DNA of 9,890 bases from the NCBI GenBank assembly GCA_014382465.1, contig JACNJP010000349.1, positions 1 to 9,890 on the forward strand, in the 5' to 3' direction. The stretch comes from Planctomycetota bacterium (lineage in GTDB: Bacteria; Planctomycetota; UBA1135). Shown here piece by piece: positions 1-6,358 of the stretch. Position numbers and translations under genes: made by a program. The stretch's first letter is position 1. Every line of letters begins with the position of its first letter. The notes beneath the pieces are model-generated. The model saw nothing but the letters and a program-made list of their open reading frames with translations, had not been told where the DNA came from and did no database searches.

Positions 1-579
1 CCGACGGTGTGGCTGGACCAGGGCGCCGCCGTGACGGTCCGGCAGGTGCTCGAGTACCACCACTGGGAGCGGGCCTTCGTCAAGCCGCAGGTCGGCGCCA
101 CCGCCCGCGAGACCCTGCGCTTCCGCGCCGACGGCCCGGGCATCGAGCTGGCCCAGGCCCACTTCGACCGCCTGCTGCCGCGCGAGGGCCTGATGGTGCA
201 GCCCTACCTGCCCAGCATCGAGGCGGAGGGCGAGCTCAGCGCGGTCTTCCTCGGCGGCGAATTCAGCCACGGCGTGCGCAAGGTCCCGGTCGCCGGCGAC
301 TACCGCTCCCAGGACGACTTCGGCGCCCGCGACGAGCCGTGGACCTTCGACCCCGACGAGCTGGACCTCGCCGACGGCATCCTGCGCCTCGCGGAGCGAC
401 GCTTCGGCCCGCTGCTCTACGCCCGCGTCGACCTCCTGCGCGGCGCCGACGGCATGCTGCTCCTGAACGAGCTCGAGCTGGTCGAGCCCTCCCTCTTCTT
501 CCGCCACGGCCCGCAGGCCGCCGAGCGCCTCGCCGACGCCCTGCTGCGCCGCCTCGACCCCGAGGAGACCCTCGCATGA
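1..579 (+). CDS. ATP-grasp ligase, C-terminal part (5' end outside window)
   Basis: This is the C-terminal ~192 residues of an ATP-grasp enzyme of the RimK/glutathione synthetase-like type; DcsG-like proteins are the nearest family I recognise. Such enzymes join a carboxylate to an amine or thiol through an acyl-phosphate, using ATP and Mg2+. The frame is open from base 1, and the GTG at 7 is internal because family homology runs through it, so the gene starts upstream. Visible signatures are an AFVKPQVGATA strand (ATP-binding lysine and flexible loop), VQPYLPSIEAEGELS, FLGGEFSHGVRKVP, and the metal-binding end of the fold, YARVDLL followed by LLNELELVEPSLFF, whose acidic and Asn residues match the Mg2+ ligands. 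The TGA overlaps the next gene's start (ATGA), so the two are translationally coupled. The substrate cannot be told from this part. Confidence 0.85.
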   Translation, partial: PTVWLDQGAAVTVRQVLEYHHWERAFVKPQVGATARETLRFRADGPGIELAQAHFDRLLPREGLMVQPYLPSIEAEGELSAVFLGGEFSHGVRKVPVAGDYRSQDDFGARDEPWTFDPDELDLADGILRLAERRFGPLLYARVDLLRGADGMLLLNELELVEPSLFFRHGPQAAERLADALLRRLDPEETLA

Positions 580-950
580 ACCGCGTCATCCACTTCGAGA
601 TCCACGCCGAGGACCCGCAGCGCGCCATGGACTTCTACGCCGAGGTCTTCGACTGGAGCTTCCAGGCCTTCGGCGGCCCGCTGGAGTACTGGACCGTGGT
701 CACCGGCCCCGACGGCCAGCCCGGGATCAACGGCGGCCTGATGCGCCGCCAAGGACCCGCCCCCGAGGAGGGCCAGGCGCTCATCTCCTGGGTCGGCACC
801 ATCGAGGTAGCGTCGATCGACGACAGCGTGGCGGCGGCGGTGGCCGCCGGCGGCCGGGTGGTGGTGCCGAAGATGGAGATCCCCGGCGTCGGCTGGAGCT
901 GCTCCTGCAAGGACCCCGAGGGCAACGTCTTCGGCCTCTTCTGCGCCTGA
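576..950 (+). CDS. VOC-superfamily protein (glyoxalase/bleomycin-resistance/dioxygenase fold)
   Basis: A 124-residue protein with the two paired beta-alpha-beta-beta-beta units of the vicinal oxygen chelate fold. The first unit begins VIHFEIHAEDPQRAMDFYAEVFDW (quoted in part: HFEIHAEDPQRAMDFY). The second is WVGTIEVASIDDSVAAAV and ends in the typical KDPEGNVFGLF strand. His6 and Glu8 lie where first-strand metal ligands usually sit. The last strand has FGLF without the usual Glu, so metal binding and a glyoxalase I reaction are uncertain. Members act in methylglyoxal removal, ring cleavage or antibiotic binding, and this small stand-alone form is mostly uncharacterised. The start is well supported: GAGGAG at 562-567 lies eight bases before the ATG, which overlaps the stop of the ATP-grasp gene by four bases. 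The two are therefore probably one operon. Confidence 0.88.
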   Translation: MNRVIHFEIHAEDPQRAMDFYAEVFDWSFQAFGGPLEYWTVVTGPDGQPGINGGLMRRQGPAPEEGQALISWVGTIEVASIDDSVAAAVAAGGRVVVPKMEIPGVGWSCSCKDPEGNVFGLFCA

Positions 951-1051
951 GCCCCGCTCCCGGCTGCCCCGGTCCGCCGCGTTCCGCCGCGGAATCTACG
1001 AATCTGCTGGAATGGGCCTGACACCGGCCTCCCTTCCCCGAACGCATTCCG

Positions 1052-4000
1052 ATGAGGAGATCCCCCTTCCTTTCCTGCCTGTCGCTCCTGCTCGGCGCGT
1101 CGGCCCTCCCCGCCCAGGGCTCCGGCCCGGTCGAACCCCACGCCGGCATGCTGCGCTGGCCGGACGTCAGCGAGACGAGGATCGTCTTCAGCTACGCCAA
1201 CGACCTGTGGACCGTCAGCCGCTCCGGCGGCGTGGCGACCCCGCTCGCCAGCCCTCCCGGCCAGGAGTCCTTCCCGCGCTTCAGCCCGGACGGAGACTCG
1301 ATCGCCTTCATCGGCAACTACGAGGGCAACGCGGACATCTACACCGTCCCGGTCGGCGGCGGCGCCGCCCGGCGGCTGACCCACCACCCGGCCGGGGAGA
1401 TCCTCAACGACTGGCTCCCGGACGGCCGCCTGCTGTTCCACGCCAACGGCTTCGCCGGCCTGGGGCGGCAGAGCACCTTGATGACCGTGTCCGCGGCGGG
1501 TGGCCTGCCCGAGGCGCTGCCGGTGCCCTACGGCGCCTTCGGCGCCATCAGCCCGGACGGCCGCTGGCTGGCCTACACGCCGCTCAACCGCGACGGCCGC
1601 ACCTGGAAGCGCTACCGCGGCGGCCACGCCTCGGACATCTGGCTGTTCCACCTGCAGGACCACAGCGCCCGCAAGCTGACCGACTGGGAAGGCACCGACA
1701 GCCAGCCGATGTGGCACGACGGCGCGCTCTACTACCTGTCCGACGCCGGCCCCGAGCACCGCCTGAACATCTGGCGCTACGACCTCAAGGACCACCAGCG
1801 CGCCCAGCTCACCCGCTTCACCGATCACGACATCGCCTGGCCGGCGATGGGTCCCGGCCACAAGGGCCAGGGCGAGATCGTGTTCCAGGTCGGCGCCGAG
1901 CTGCGCCTGCTCGACCTCGGCAACCGCCAGTCGCGCGCGGTCAAGGTCGAGATCCCCGGCGACGCCACCTACCTGCGGACCAAGACCGCCGACGCCGCCC
2001 GCAACATCATGTCGTGGAGCCTCTCGCCCAGCGGCAAGCGCGCCGCGGTGTCGGCGCGCGGCGACGTCTGGACGCTCCCGGCCGAGCACGGCTCGCCGCG
2101 CAACCTGACGCGCAGCGACGGCAGCGCCGAGCGCGGCGCCGCCTGGAGCCCGGACGGCCGCTGGATCGCCTACTTCAGCGACGCCACCGGCGAGTACGAG
2201 CTGTGGATGACCCAGTCGGACGGCAAGGGCGAGACGCGCCAGCTGACCAGCGACGGCGGCCCGTTCAAGACCGACCTGCAGTGGTCGCCGGACTCCGAGC
2301 ACCTCCTCTTCCGCGACAAGACCGGCGACGCCTACCTGCACCAGGTCGCCGGCGGCGAGACCAAGCGCCTGGCGGAGAGCGACTGGGAATTCTGGGGCGG
2401 CGGCATGAGCACGCCGAGCTGGTCGCACGACTCGCGCTGGATCACCTGGTCGAAGGCGGTCGGCGACGCGATCGTGCCGCGCGTCCACCTCTACGAGGTC
2501 GAGAGCGGCGTCACTCACGTCGTCACCAGCGGCCGGTTCCCCGACCAGGGGCCGGTCTTCGACCGCAAGGGCGACTGGCTGTTCTTCGCCAGCGACCGTC
2601 ACTTCTCGCCCACCTACAGCTCGCTCGACACCTCCTTCGTCTACCAGGGGTCGTCCCAGCTGATGGCGGTGCCGCTGCGCGCGGACGTCGCGATGCCGTG
2701 GGCGCCGGCCAGCGACGAGGAGGAGTGGGACGAGGAGCCCGCCGAGGACGAGGCGGATGACGCGGGCGCCGCGGCGTCCGACGACGGCGATGACGACGGC
2801 GGCGACCAGGAGCCCGCCGTGGACGACGGCCTGAGCGGCACCTGGGAGGGCACCCTCAGCGGCGACATGATCCCCGGCGGCAGCGTGCCGATGTCGATCA
2901 CGGTGGAGATGGACTCCAAGGGCGGCCTCGGCGGCAGCGTCGTGACCCCGATGGGCACCGCCGCGATCATGAGCGGCAGCTTCGACCGCGCCAGCGGGTT
3001 GCTCGAGCTGATCCTCGAGACCGACGACGGCATGGAGGTCACCGTCAGGGGCACGGTCGCCGGCGACACCATGACCGGCACCGGCTCCATTCCGGCCGCC
3101 GGCATGGACTTCGAGTGCGAGCTGAAGCGCACCTCCAAGGGAGGAGGCGGCGCGGCGGCCGGCGGCGGCGGCGCCAGCGCCAAGGCCCGCGAGGTGGTGG
3201 AGATCGACCTGGATGGCTTCGAGCGGCGCGCCGTGGAGCTCCAGGTCTCGCCGGGCAACTTCGGGCAGCTCGCGGTCAACGACAAGAACCACCTGCTCTA
3301 CGTGCGCGCGCCGGTCGGCGGCGACGGCTCGCCGTCGATCATGCTGGTGGACCTCGAGGACGAGAAGCAGGCCGAGAAGACCGTCGCCGCCGGCGCCGGC
3401 GGCTTCGACATCTCCGCCGACGGCAAGAAGCTGCTGGTGGTGCGCGGCCGCTCCGCGTCGATCCAGGACGCCGCCGCGGGCGCCACCGGCAAGAACGTGC
3501 CGACCGGCGGGATGCGGGTCACGATCGACCCGCGGGCGGAGTGGGCGCAGCTCTACACCGACGCCTGGCGCATCATGCGCGACTACTTCTACGCCCCGAA
3601 CATGCACGGCGTCGACTGGCAGGCGGTCCACGACCAGTACGCGGCGATGCTGCCCTTCTGCGCCTCCCGCGAGGACCTGCAGTACGTGCTCGGCGAGGTC
3701 ATCTCGGAGCTGAACGTCGGTCACGCCTATCTGGCGGGCCCCGGGGACGGCGAGCGCGGGCCGAGCGAGAACGTCGGCATGCTCGGCGTCGACTGGGAGC
3801 TGGCCGACGGCGCCTACCGCATCGCGCGCATCCACCACGGCGGCGACTGGGACTCCGACGCCCGCGGCCCGCTGAGCCAGCCGGGCGTGGACGTGAAGGA
3901 GGGCGACTACCTGCTGGCGGTGAACCGCGTGCCGGTCGACCCCGCGCGCGACCCGTGGGCGGCCTTCGTCGGCCTCGCGGGCAGCACCGTCACGCTGACG

Positions 4001-4759
4001 GTGAGCGACAAGCCGCTGCTGGACGACGAAGCCCGCGAGGTGGTGGTCAAGCCCCTCGGCAGCGAGATGGGCCTGCGCTACCGCAGCTGGGTCGAGGCCA
4101 ACCGCCGCTACGTCGAGGAGCAGACCGGCGGCCGAGTCGGCTACATCTACGTGCCCGACACCGGCGTCCAGGGCCAGAACGAGCTGGTGCGCCAGTTCGC
4201 CGGCAGCTTCACCAAGCCGGCGCTGATCATCGACGAGCGCTGGAACGGCGGCGGCCAGATCCCGACCCGCTTCATCGAGCTCCTGAACCGGCCGGTGACC
4301 AACTACTGGACCACCCGCGACGGCCGCGACTTCCGCTGGCCGCCCGACAGCCACCAGGGGCCGAAGTGCATGCTGATCAACGGCCCGGCCGGCTCCGGCG
4401 GCGACGCCTTCCCGGCCTACTTCAAGCAAGCGGGGCTGGGCAAGCTGATCGGCCGGCGCACCTGGGGCGGCCTGATCGGCATCTCCGGCAACCCGATGCT
4501 GATCGACGGCGGCGGCGTGACCGTCCCGACCTTCGGCTACTACGAGAAGGACGGCACCTGGGGCATCGAGGGCCACGGCGTCGAGCCGGACATCGACGTG
4601 GTGGACGACCCGTCCCTCATGACCGAGGGCGGCGATCCGCAGCTCGACGCCGCCATCGCCCACATCCTCGAGGAGCTCGAGCTCCATCCCTACGCGCCGC
4701 CGCAGCGTCCGGCCCACCCCGACCGCAGCGGCATGGGCGTGCTGGAGGAGGATCGATAG
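1052..4759 (+). CDS. Exported tricorn protease homologue (family S41) with an inserted beta domain
   Basis: A 1235-residue serine peptidase of the tricorn type, predicted to degrade peptides in the periplasm. Residues 1-21 form a signal peptide (MRRS, hydrophobic core, ALPA-Q cleavage site), whereas archaeal tricorn is cytosolic. Residues ~30-545 are two beta-propellers with PD40-type repeats (FSPDGDSIAF, ISPDGRWLAY, WSPDGRWIAYFSD, WSPDSEHLLF). Residues 555-592 are an acidic Asp/Glu/Ala linker, 593-696 an extra beta-rich module (GTWEGTLSG to ECELKRTSK), and 697-712 a Gly/Ala/Ser linker. From ~713 the usual tricorn order resumes: the C1 region, His891 in ELNVGHAYLAG, a PDZ-like domain (~900-1010) and the S41 core, with Ser1115 in GPAGSGGDAFP as nucleophile and Glu1173 in WGIEGHGVEPD. 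Homologues are commonly about 1050-1100 residues, so the excess equals the insert. No good Shine-Dalgarno sequence precedes the ATG, but the signal peptide supports this start. It appears monocistronic and ends five bases before a large inverted repeat. Confidence 0.93.
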   Translation: MRRSPFLSCLSLLLGASALPAQGSGPVEPHAGMLRWPDVSETRIVFSYANDLWTVSRSGGVATPLASPPGQESFPRFSPDGDSIAFIGNYEGNADIYTVPVGGGAARRLTHHPAGEILNDWLPDGRLLFHANGFAGLGRQSTLMTVSAAGGLPEALPVPYGAFGAISPDGRWLAYTPLNRDGRTWKRYRGGHASDIWLFHLQDHSARKLTDWEGTDSQPMWHDGALYYLSDAGPEHRLNIWRYDLKDHQRAQLTRFTDHDIAWPAMGPGHKGQGEIVFQVGAELRLLDLGNRQSRAVKVEIPGDATYLRTKTADAARNIMSWSLSPSGKRAAVSARGDVWTLPAEHGSPRNLTRSDGSAERGAAWSPDGRWIAYFSDATGEYELWMTQSDGKGETRQLTSDGGPFKTDLQWSPDSEHLLFRDKTGDAYLHQVAGGETKRLAESDWEFWGGGMSTPSWSHDSRWITWSKAVGDAIVPRVHLYEVESGVTHVVTSGRFPDQGPVFDRKGDWLFFASDRHFSPTYSSLDTSFVYQGSSQLMAVPLRADVAMPWAPASDEEEWDEEPAEDEADDAGAAASDDGDDDGGDQEPAVDDGLSGTWEGTLSGDMIPGGSVPMSITVEMDSKGGLGGSVVTPMGTAAIMSGSFDRASGLLELILETDDGMEVTVRGTVAGDTMTGTGSIPAAGMDFECELKRTSKGGGGAAAGGGGASAKAREVVEIDLDGFERRAVELQVSPGNFGQLAVNDKNHLLYVRAPVGGDGSPSIMLVDLEDEKQAEKTVAAGAGGFDISADGKKLLVVRGRSASIQDAAAGATGKNVPTGGMRVTIDPRAEWAQLYTDAWRIMRDYFYAPNMHGVDWQAVHDQYAAMLPFCASREDLQYVLGEVISELNVGHAYLAGPGDGERGPSENVGMLGVDWELADGAYRIARIHHGGDWDSDARGPLSQPGVDVKEGDYLLAVNRVPVDPARDPWAAFVGLAGSTVTLTVSDKPLLDDEAREVVVKPLGSEMGLRYRSWVEANRRYVEEQTGGRVGYIYVPDTGVQGQNELVRQFAGSFTKPALIIDERWNGGGQIPTRFIELLNRPVTNYWTTRDGRDFRWPPDSHQGPKCMLINGPAGSGGDAFPAYFKQAGLGKLIGRRTWGGLIGISGNPMLIDGGGVTVPTFGYYEKDGTWGIEGHGVEPDIDVVDDPSLMTEGGDPQLDAAIAHILEELELHPYAPPQRPAHPDRSGMGVLEEDR

Positions 4760-4764
4760 AAGAT

Positions 4765-4879
4765 GGTGTCAGGCTCGGACGCATCGTTCGTCCGGTTTGA
4801 ATGAGAGAGCCTCGCGTGCCATCCGCGTGAGGCTCTCCTTCGATCAGGCAGGACCAACGATGCGTCCGAGCCTGACACC
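4765..4879. repeat. 115-nt nested inverted repeat (REP/MITE-like or 3'-UTR RNA hairpin) between convergent genes
   Basis: The outer arms 4765-4793 and 4851-4879 are inverted copies matching at 28 of 29 positions; the first 21 pairs are perfect (GGTGTCAGGCTCGGACGCATC), with a C-C mismatch at 4789/4855. Inside, 4795-4800 pairs with 4844-4849 and 4802-4804 with 4840-4842. An apical stem, 4805-4818 with 4824-4837, has 14 pairs and a CCATC loop. All wobble pairs I count (4796/4848, 4797/4847, 4802/4842, 4814/4828, 4817/4825) are G-U in the plus-strand transcript and would be A-C mismatches in the minus transcript, so the plus RNA folds better. The element starts five bases after the protease stop and ends eleven bases before the nitroreductase stop. 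No T-run follows, so it is not a classical terminator. It could be a REP/BIME-like or non-autonomous element of an IS200/Y1-transposase family; that is inference. Confidence 0.85.
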
Positions 4880-4890
4880 TTCGGCCTCGA

Positions 4891-5466
4891 TCAATCCAGC
4901 CCCCGGGCGATCTCCGACAGCGGATTGCGCGAGCTGGGACCTTCGCGCTCCGCCAGCTCCGCCGGCAGCGCGCCGCGATCCCCGCGCTGGCCGATGGCGA
5001 AGGCGGCCATGGCCTCAAAGTCCTGGGGCGGCACGCCGAGCGCTACCGCCGCCCGCTCGGCGCCGAAGCCGCCCCTCAGGTGGGGGGCGAGGCCGAGCCC
5101 GCGGGCCTGCAGGCTCATCGCCAGGGCGGCGGCGCCGGCGTCGAAGGCGCCCCAGCGGTTGGGCTGGCCGTTGTGCTCGAAAGCCCGCCGGGCGAACAGG
5201 ATCCCGAGCACGGGCGCCTGCTTCGCCCAGGCCTGATTGGCCTCCACCAGCAGGTCGAGGACCCGCGCCCGGCCGCCGGCGGTGCTGGCGTGGACGAAGA
5301 GCCAGGGCTGGGCGTTGAAGCACGATGGCGCCCACCTGGCGGCCTCAAACAGGCTGGCGAGGGTCTCCGGCGGCACCGGCTCGCTCGAGAAGGAGCGCGG
5401 CGACCAGCGGTCGAGGAATTGGGGGTGGACCGGGATCTCGGTGGTGCGCGGGGACGGTTGAGGCAT
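4891..5466 (-). CDS. Nitroreductase-family FMN flavoprotein
   Basis: A 191-residue oxidoreductase of the nitroreductase fold, which uses FMN and NAD(P)H to reduce nitro compounds, quinones or enals; the true substrate is not evident. The N-terminal FMN-phosphate motif is RWSPRSF (residues ~19-25), followed by LFEAARWAPSCFNAQPWLF, the typical substrate/FMN pocket. The central part (NRWGAFDAGAAALAMSLQARGLGL) is the helix that packs in the dimer and contacts the flavin, and a C-terminal EMAAFAIGQRGD segment is also typical. Length fits the small subfamily of about 190-200 residues. I chose the ATG at 5466-5464 (MPQPSPRTTEIPVHPQFL) because family similarity begins just after it and because a promoter lies immediately upstream. 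The open frame continues to 5556, but that part crosses the AT-rich control region and encodes an unlikely N-terminus. It is divergent from the MarR gene, which probably controls it. Confidence 0.9.
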   Translation of the reverse strand: MPQPSPRTTEIPVHPQFLDRWSPRSFSSEPVPPETLASLFEAARWAPSCFNAQPWLFVHASTAGGRARVLDLLVEANQAWAKQAPVLGILFARRAFEHNGQPNRWGAFDAGAAALAMSLQARGLGLAPHLRGGFGAERAAVALGVPPQDFEAMAAFAIGQRGDRGALPAELAEREGPSSRNPLSEIARGLD

Positions 5467-5473
5467 GGCCGGG

Positions 5474-5502
5474 AGAATATATGTTGGAACAAATACTGTC
5501 AA
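5474..5502 (-). promoter_or_regulatory. Sigma-70-type promoter of the nitroreductase gene
   Basis: On the minus strand a perfect -35 box TTGACA (5502-5497) is followed, after exactly 17 bases, by TATTCT (5479-5474), which matches TATAAT at four of six positions. The stretch is strikingly AT-rich against its surroundings. A start about seven bases past the -10 box falls at 5466-5467, on the nitroreductase ATG itself, so the transcript is predicted to be leaderless or nearly so. The prediction rests on sequence only. Confidence 0.6.
5484..5502. promoter_or_regulatory. Candidate MarR operator in the divergent control region
   Basis: The 19-base stretch begins TTGGAACAAAT and ends TGTCAA. It is an imperfect dyad (TTG..A..A.T..T..CAA), of the size MarR dimers usually bind. 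It covers the -35 box and spacer of the minus-strand promoter and also a possible plus-strand -35 (TTGGAA, 5484-5489). A bound repressor would therefore block both genes. The dyad is weak, so this is a placement argument more than a motif match. Confidence 0.3.
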
Positions 5503-5521
5503 GTTGGCTAAGCTGGGAGGC

Positions 5522-5962
5522 GTGCCCGAGAACATCCCGGACTCCCTTTCCCGCACCGCCTACCTCAGTTTGGTGGAGGCCCACGAGCACCTGGTTGGAG
5601 ATTTTCGTTCGCTGTTCAAGCAGCGAGGCCTGACCCCGACCCAATTCAACGTCCTGCGGATCCTGGTCCGGGCCCACGAGAAGGGCGTTCCTTGCGGCGA
5701 GATCTCCTCCGGCCTCCTCCACCGGGTGCCCGACGTCACGCGATTGCTGGACCGGATGGCCCGGGACGGCCTGATTCGCCGGGAACGGAGCGCCACCGAC
5801 CGGCGCGTGGTCCTGGCCCACCTGGAACAGAAGGGCCTCCGAATGTGCCTCGATCTCTACCTTCCGATCGCCTCGGTCCACAGCCGCCAGTTCGGTCAGC
5901 TCGAGGACTCGGAGTTGCGAGAACTGACCCGGCTCTTGAGAAAAACGGTCTCCAAGGAATGA
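5522..5962 (+). CDS. MarR-family transcriptional regulator
   Basis: A 146-residue winged-helix regulator. It begins with the dimerising helix (SRTAYLSLVEAHEHLVGDF), then LTPTQFNVLRILV and CGEISSGLLHR. The recognition helix region is VPDVTRLLDRMARDGLIRRER, and the wing is SATDRRVVLAHLEQKG with the conserved Asp-Arg-Arg. The C-terminal helices complete the dimer arm. MarR proteins usually repress their own gene and a divergent neighbour until a phenolic or electrophilic ligand binds or a cysteine is oxidised; Cys in VPCGEI is a possible sensor but not proven. I prefer the GTG at 5522 (VPENIPDS), which gives the usual family length. The ATG at 5465 would overlap the divergent gene's start and translate the promoter region. 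GGAGG lies only one base before the GTG, too close for normal use, so the start is uncertain. The obvious target is the nitroreductase gene opposite. Confidence 0.88.
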   Translation: MPENIPDSLSRTAYLSLVEAHEHLVGDFRSLFKQRGLTPTQFNVLRILVRAHEKGVPCGEISSGLLHRVPDVTRLLDRMARDGLIRRERSATDRRVVLAHLEQKGLRMCLDLYLPIASVHSRQFGQLEDSELRELTRLLRKTVSKE

Positions 5963-6008
5963 GGCTGTCTTCGGCGTCATCCCCGGTTATCCTGACCGGC
6001 GGTTGTTG

Positions 6009-6054
6009 GTGGAACGACGAGTTCCACGTCGGGTGTTCTTGAGGGAGAACCCCC
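6009..6054 (+). other. Two tandem small hairpins downstream of the MarR gene
   Basis: The first hairpin is GTGGAAC (6009-6015), loop GACGA, GTTCCAC (6021-6027), a perfect seven-pair stem. The second is GTTCT (6035-6039), loop TGAGGG, AGAAC (6046-6050), extended by GGG 6031-6033 with CCC 6052-6054 across one mismatch. Neither is followed by a T-run. They may stabilise the marR 3' end or be protein sites, and function is unknown. Confidence 0.4.
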
Positions 6055-6099
6055 GAGTCCGCGCCGTGCGAGCGGCCGGATTGGCGACAATGGTTTTTC

Positions 6100-6140
6100 G
6101 CGGCCGCGGGGGTTGAGGGGCCTCCGCGGCTGCACTTTTT
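6100..6140 (+). terminator. Likely intrinsic terminator after the MarR gene
   Basis: The stem 6100-6112 with 6121-6133 is GC-only at its core (GCCGCGG pairs with CCGCGGC) with two mismatches in thirteen positions and an eight-base loop. After AC comes TTTTT at 6136-6140, giving the hairpin-plus-U-tract layout on the plus strand. The distance from the marR stop (about 140 bases) is longer than usual, so it would also protect the downstream operon from read-through. Confidence 0.55.
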
Positions 6141-6164
6141 CCTGCGGCATCGCGCGGCCAGAGT

Positions 6165-6181
6165 TGTGGTTATTTGCCACA
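6165..6181. promoter_or_regulatory. Candidate upstream activator site (dyad) for the sigma-54 promoter
   Basis: TGTGG-TTATTTG-CCACA is an inverted repeat with five-base arms and a seven-base AT-rich centre. It is centred about 150 bases before the predicted sigma-54 start, the usual range for enhancer-binding activators. A second perfect dyad, GGGTGACACCC (6187-6197), follows at once. Which protein binds is unknown, and no activator gene is in the window. Confidence 0.3.
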
Positions 6182-6298
6182 GGGTGGGGTGACACCCGGC
6201 AGCGCCGCCCGCGCCGCGTCCCGGCCGCGAGCCTCTTGATCACCCGATTTCAGGCCTAAAACCCCGGTTTCAGCCACGTTTCAAATTTCCGATCTCGT

Positions 6299-6314
6299 TG
6301 GCACGACCCTTGCT
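6299..6314 (+). promoter_or_regulatory. Sigma-54 (RpoN) promoter of the GcvH-like/FeS/NrfD operon
   Basis: TTGGCACGACCCTTGCT at 6298-6314 matches the RpoN consensus TGGCACG-N4-TTGCW at every defined position. The invariant GG (6300-6301) and GC (6312-6313) have the correct spacing. Transcription should start near 6325, giving a leader of about 34 bases that contains the AGGAG (6346-6350) of the first gene. Such promoters need an ATP-driven enhancer-binding activator, so the operon should be tightly switched and not constitutive. Confidence 0.85.
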
Positions 6315-6358
6315 CCTTCTCCTTCGGCGGCCCCGATACCCCGCCAGGAGAAAACCAG

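Larger units (their letters stand above)
5963..6358. other. Gene-free interval between marR-type gene and the redox operon
   Basis: These 396 bases contain no convincing reading frame on either strand. From left to right I see two small hairpins (6009-6054), an intrinsic terminator candidate (6100-6140), two dyads (6165-6181 and 6187-6197), a block that is AT-richer than the rest (6240-6300), and the sigma-54 promoter with the leader of the redox operon. The arrangement is that of a terminator for the upstream gene followed by an enhancer-dependent promoter region. Confidence 0.7.

Noticed and set aside
982..994. Perfect dyad TTCCGC-C-GCGGAA before the protease gene
   Set aside because: Too short and too GC-biased to call an operator, and it has no T-run to be a terminator; a repeated GAATCT (992-997, 1000-1005) nearby is likewise weak.
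1067..1084. Lipoprotein signal with Cys9 in the protease
   Set aside because: The cysteine lies before most of the hydrophobic core and lacks the L-A/S-G/A-C order; a signal peptidase I site at ALPA-Q fits better.
635..4717. A 1360-residue open frame on the minus strand opposite the protease gene
   Set aside because: It is a by-product of GC-rich third codon positions on the plus strand. Its translation is a monotone mix of Ala, Val, Arg, His and Asp without domain signatures, while the plus frame is an unmistakable tricorn protease.
3115..4800. A 561-residue plus-strand frame inside the protease gene
   Set aside because: Arg/Gly-rich shadow of the correct frame, with no recognisable domain.
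5465..5521. Upstream ATG start for the MarR gene
   Set aside because: It overlaps the divergent ATG and would translate the promoter/operator stretch, adding 19 residues unlike the family.
5467..5556. N-terminal extension of the nitroreductase to 5556
   Set aside because: It crosses the AT-rich promoter region and the start of the opposite gene; family similarity begins after the ATG at 5466.
6238..6283. IHF-like site between the dyads and the sigma-54 promoter
   Set aside because: The region is AT-richer and IHF often acts there, but the best match to WATCAANNNNTTR has several mismatches.
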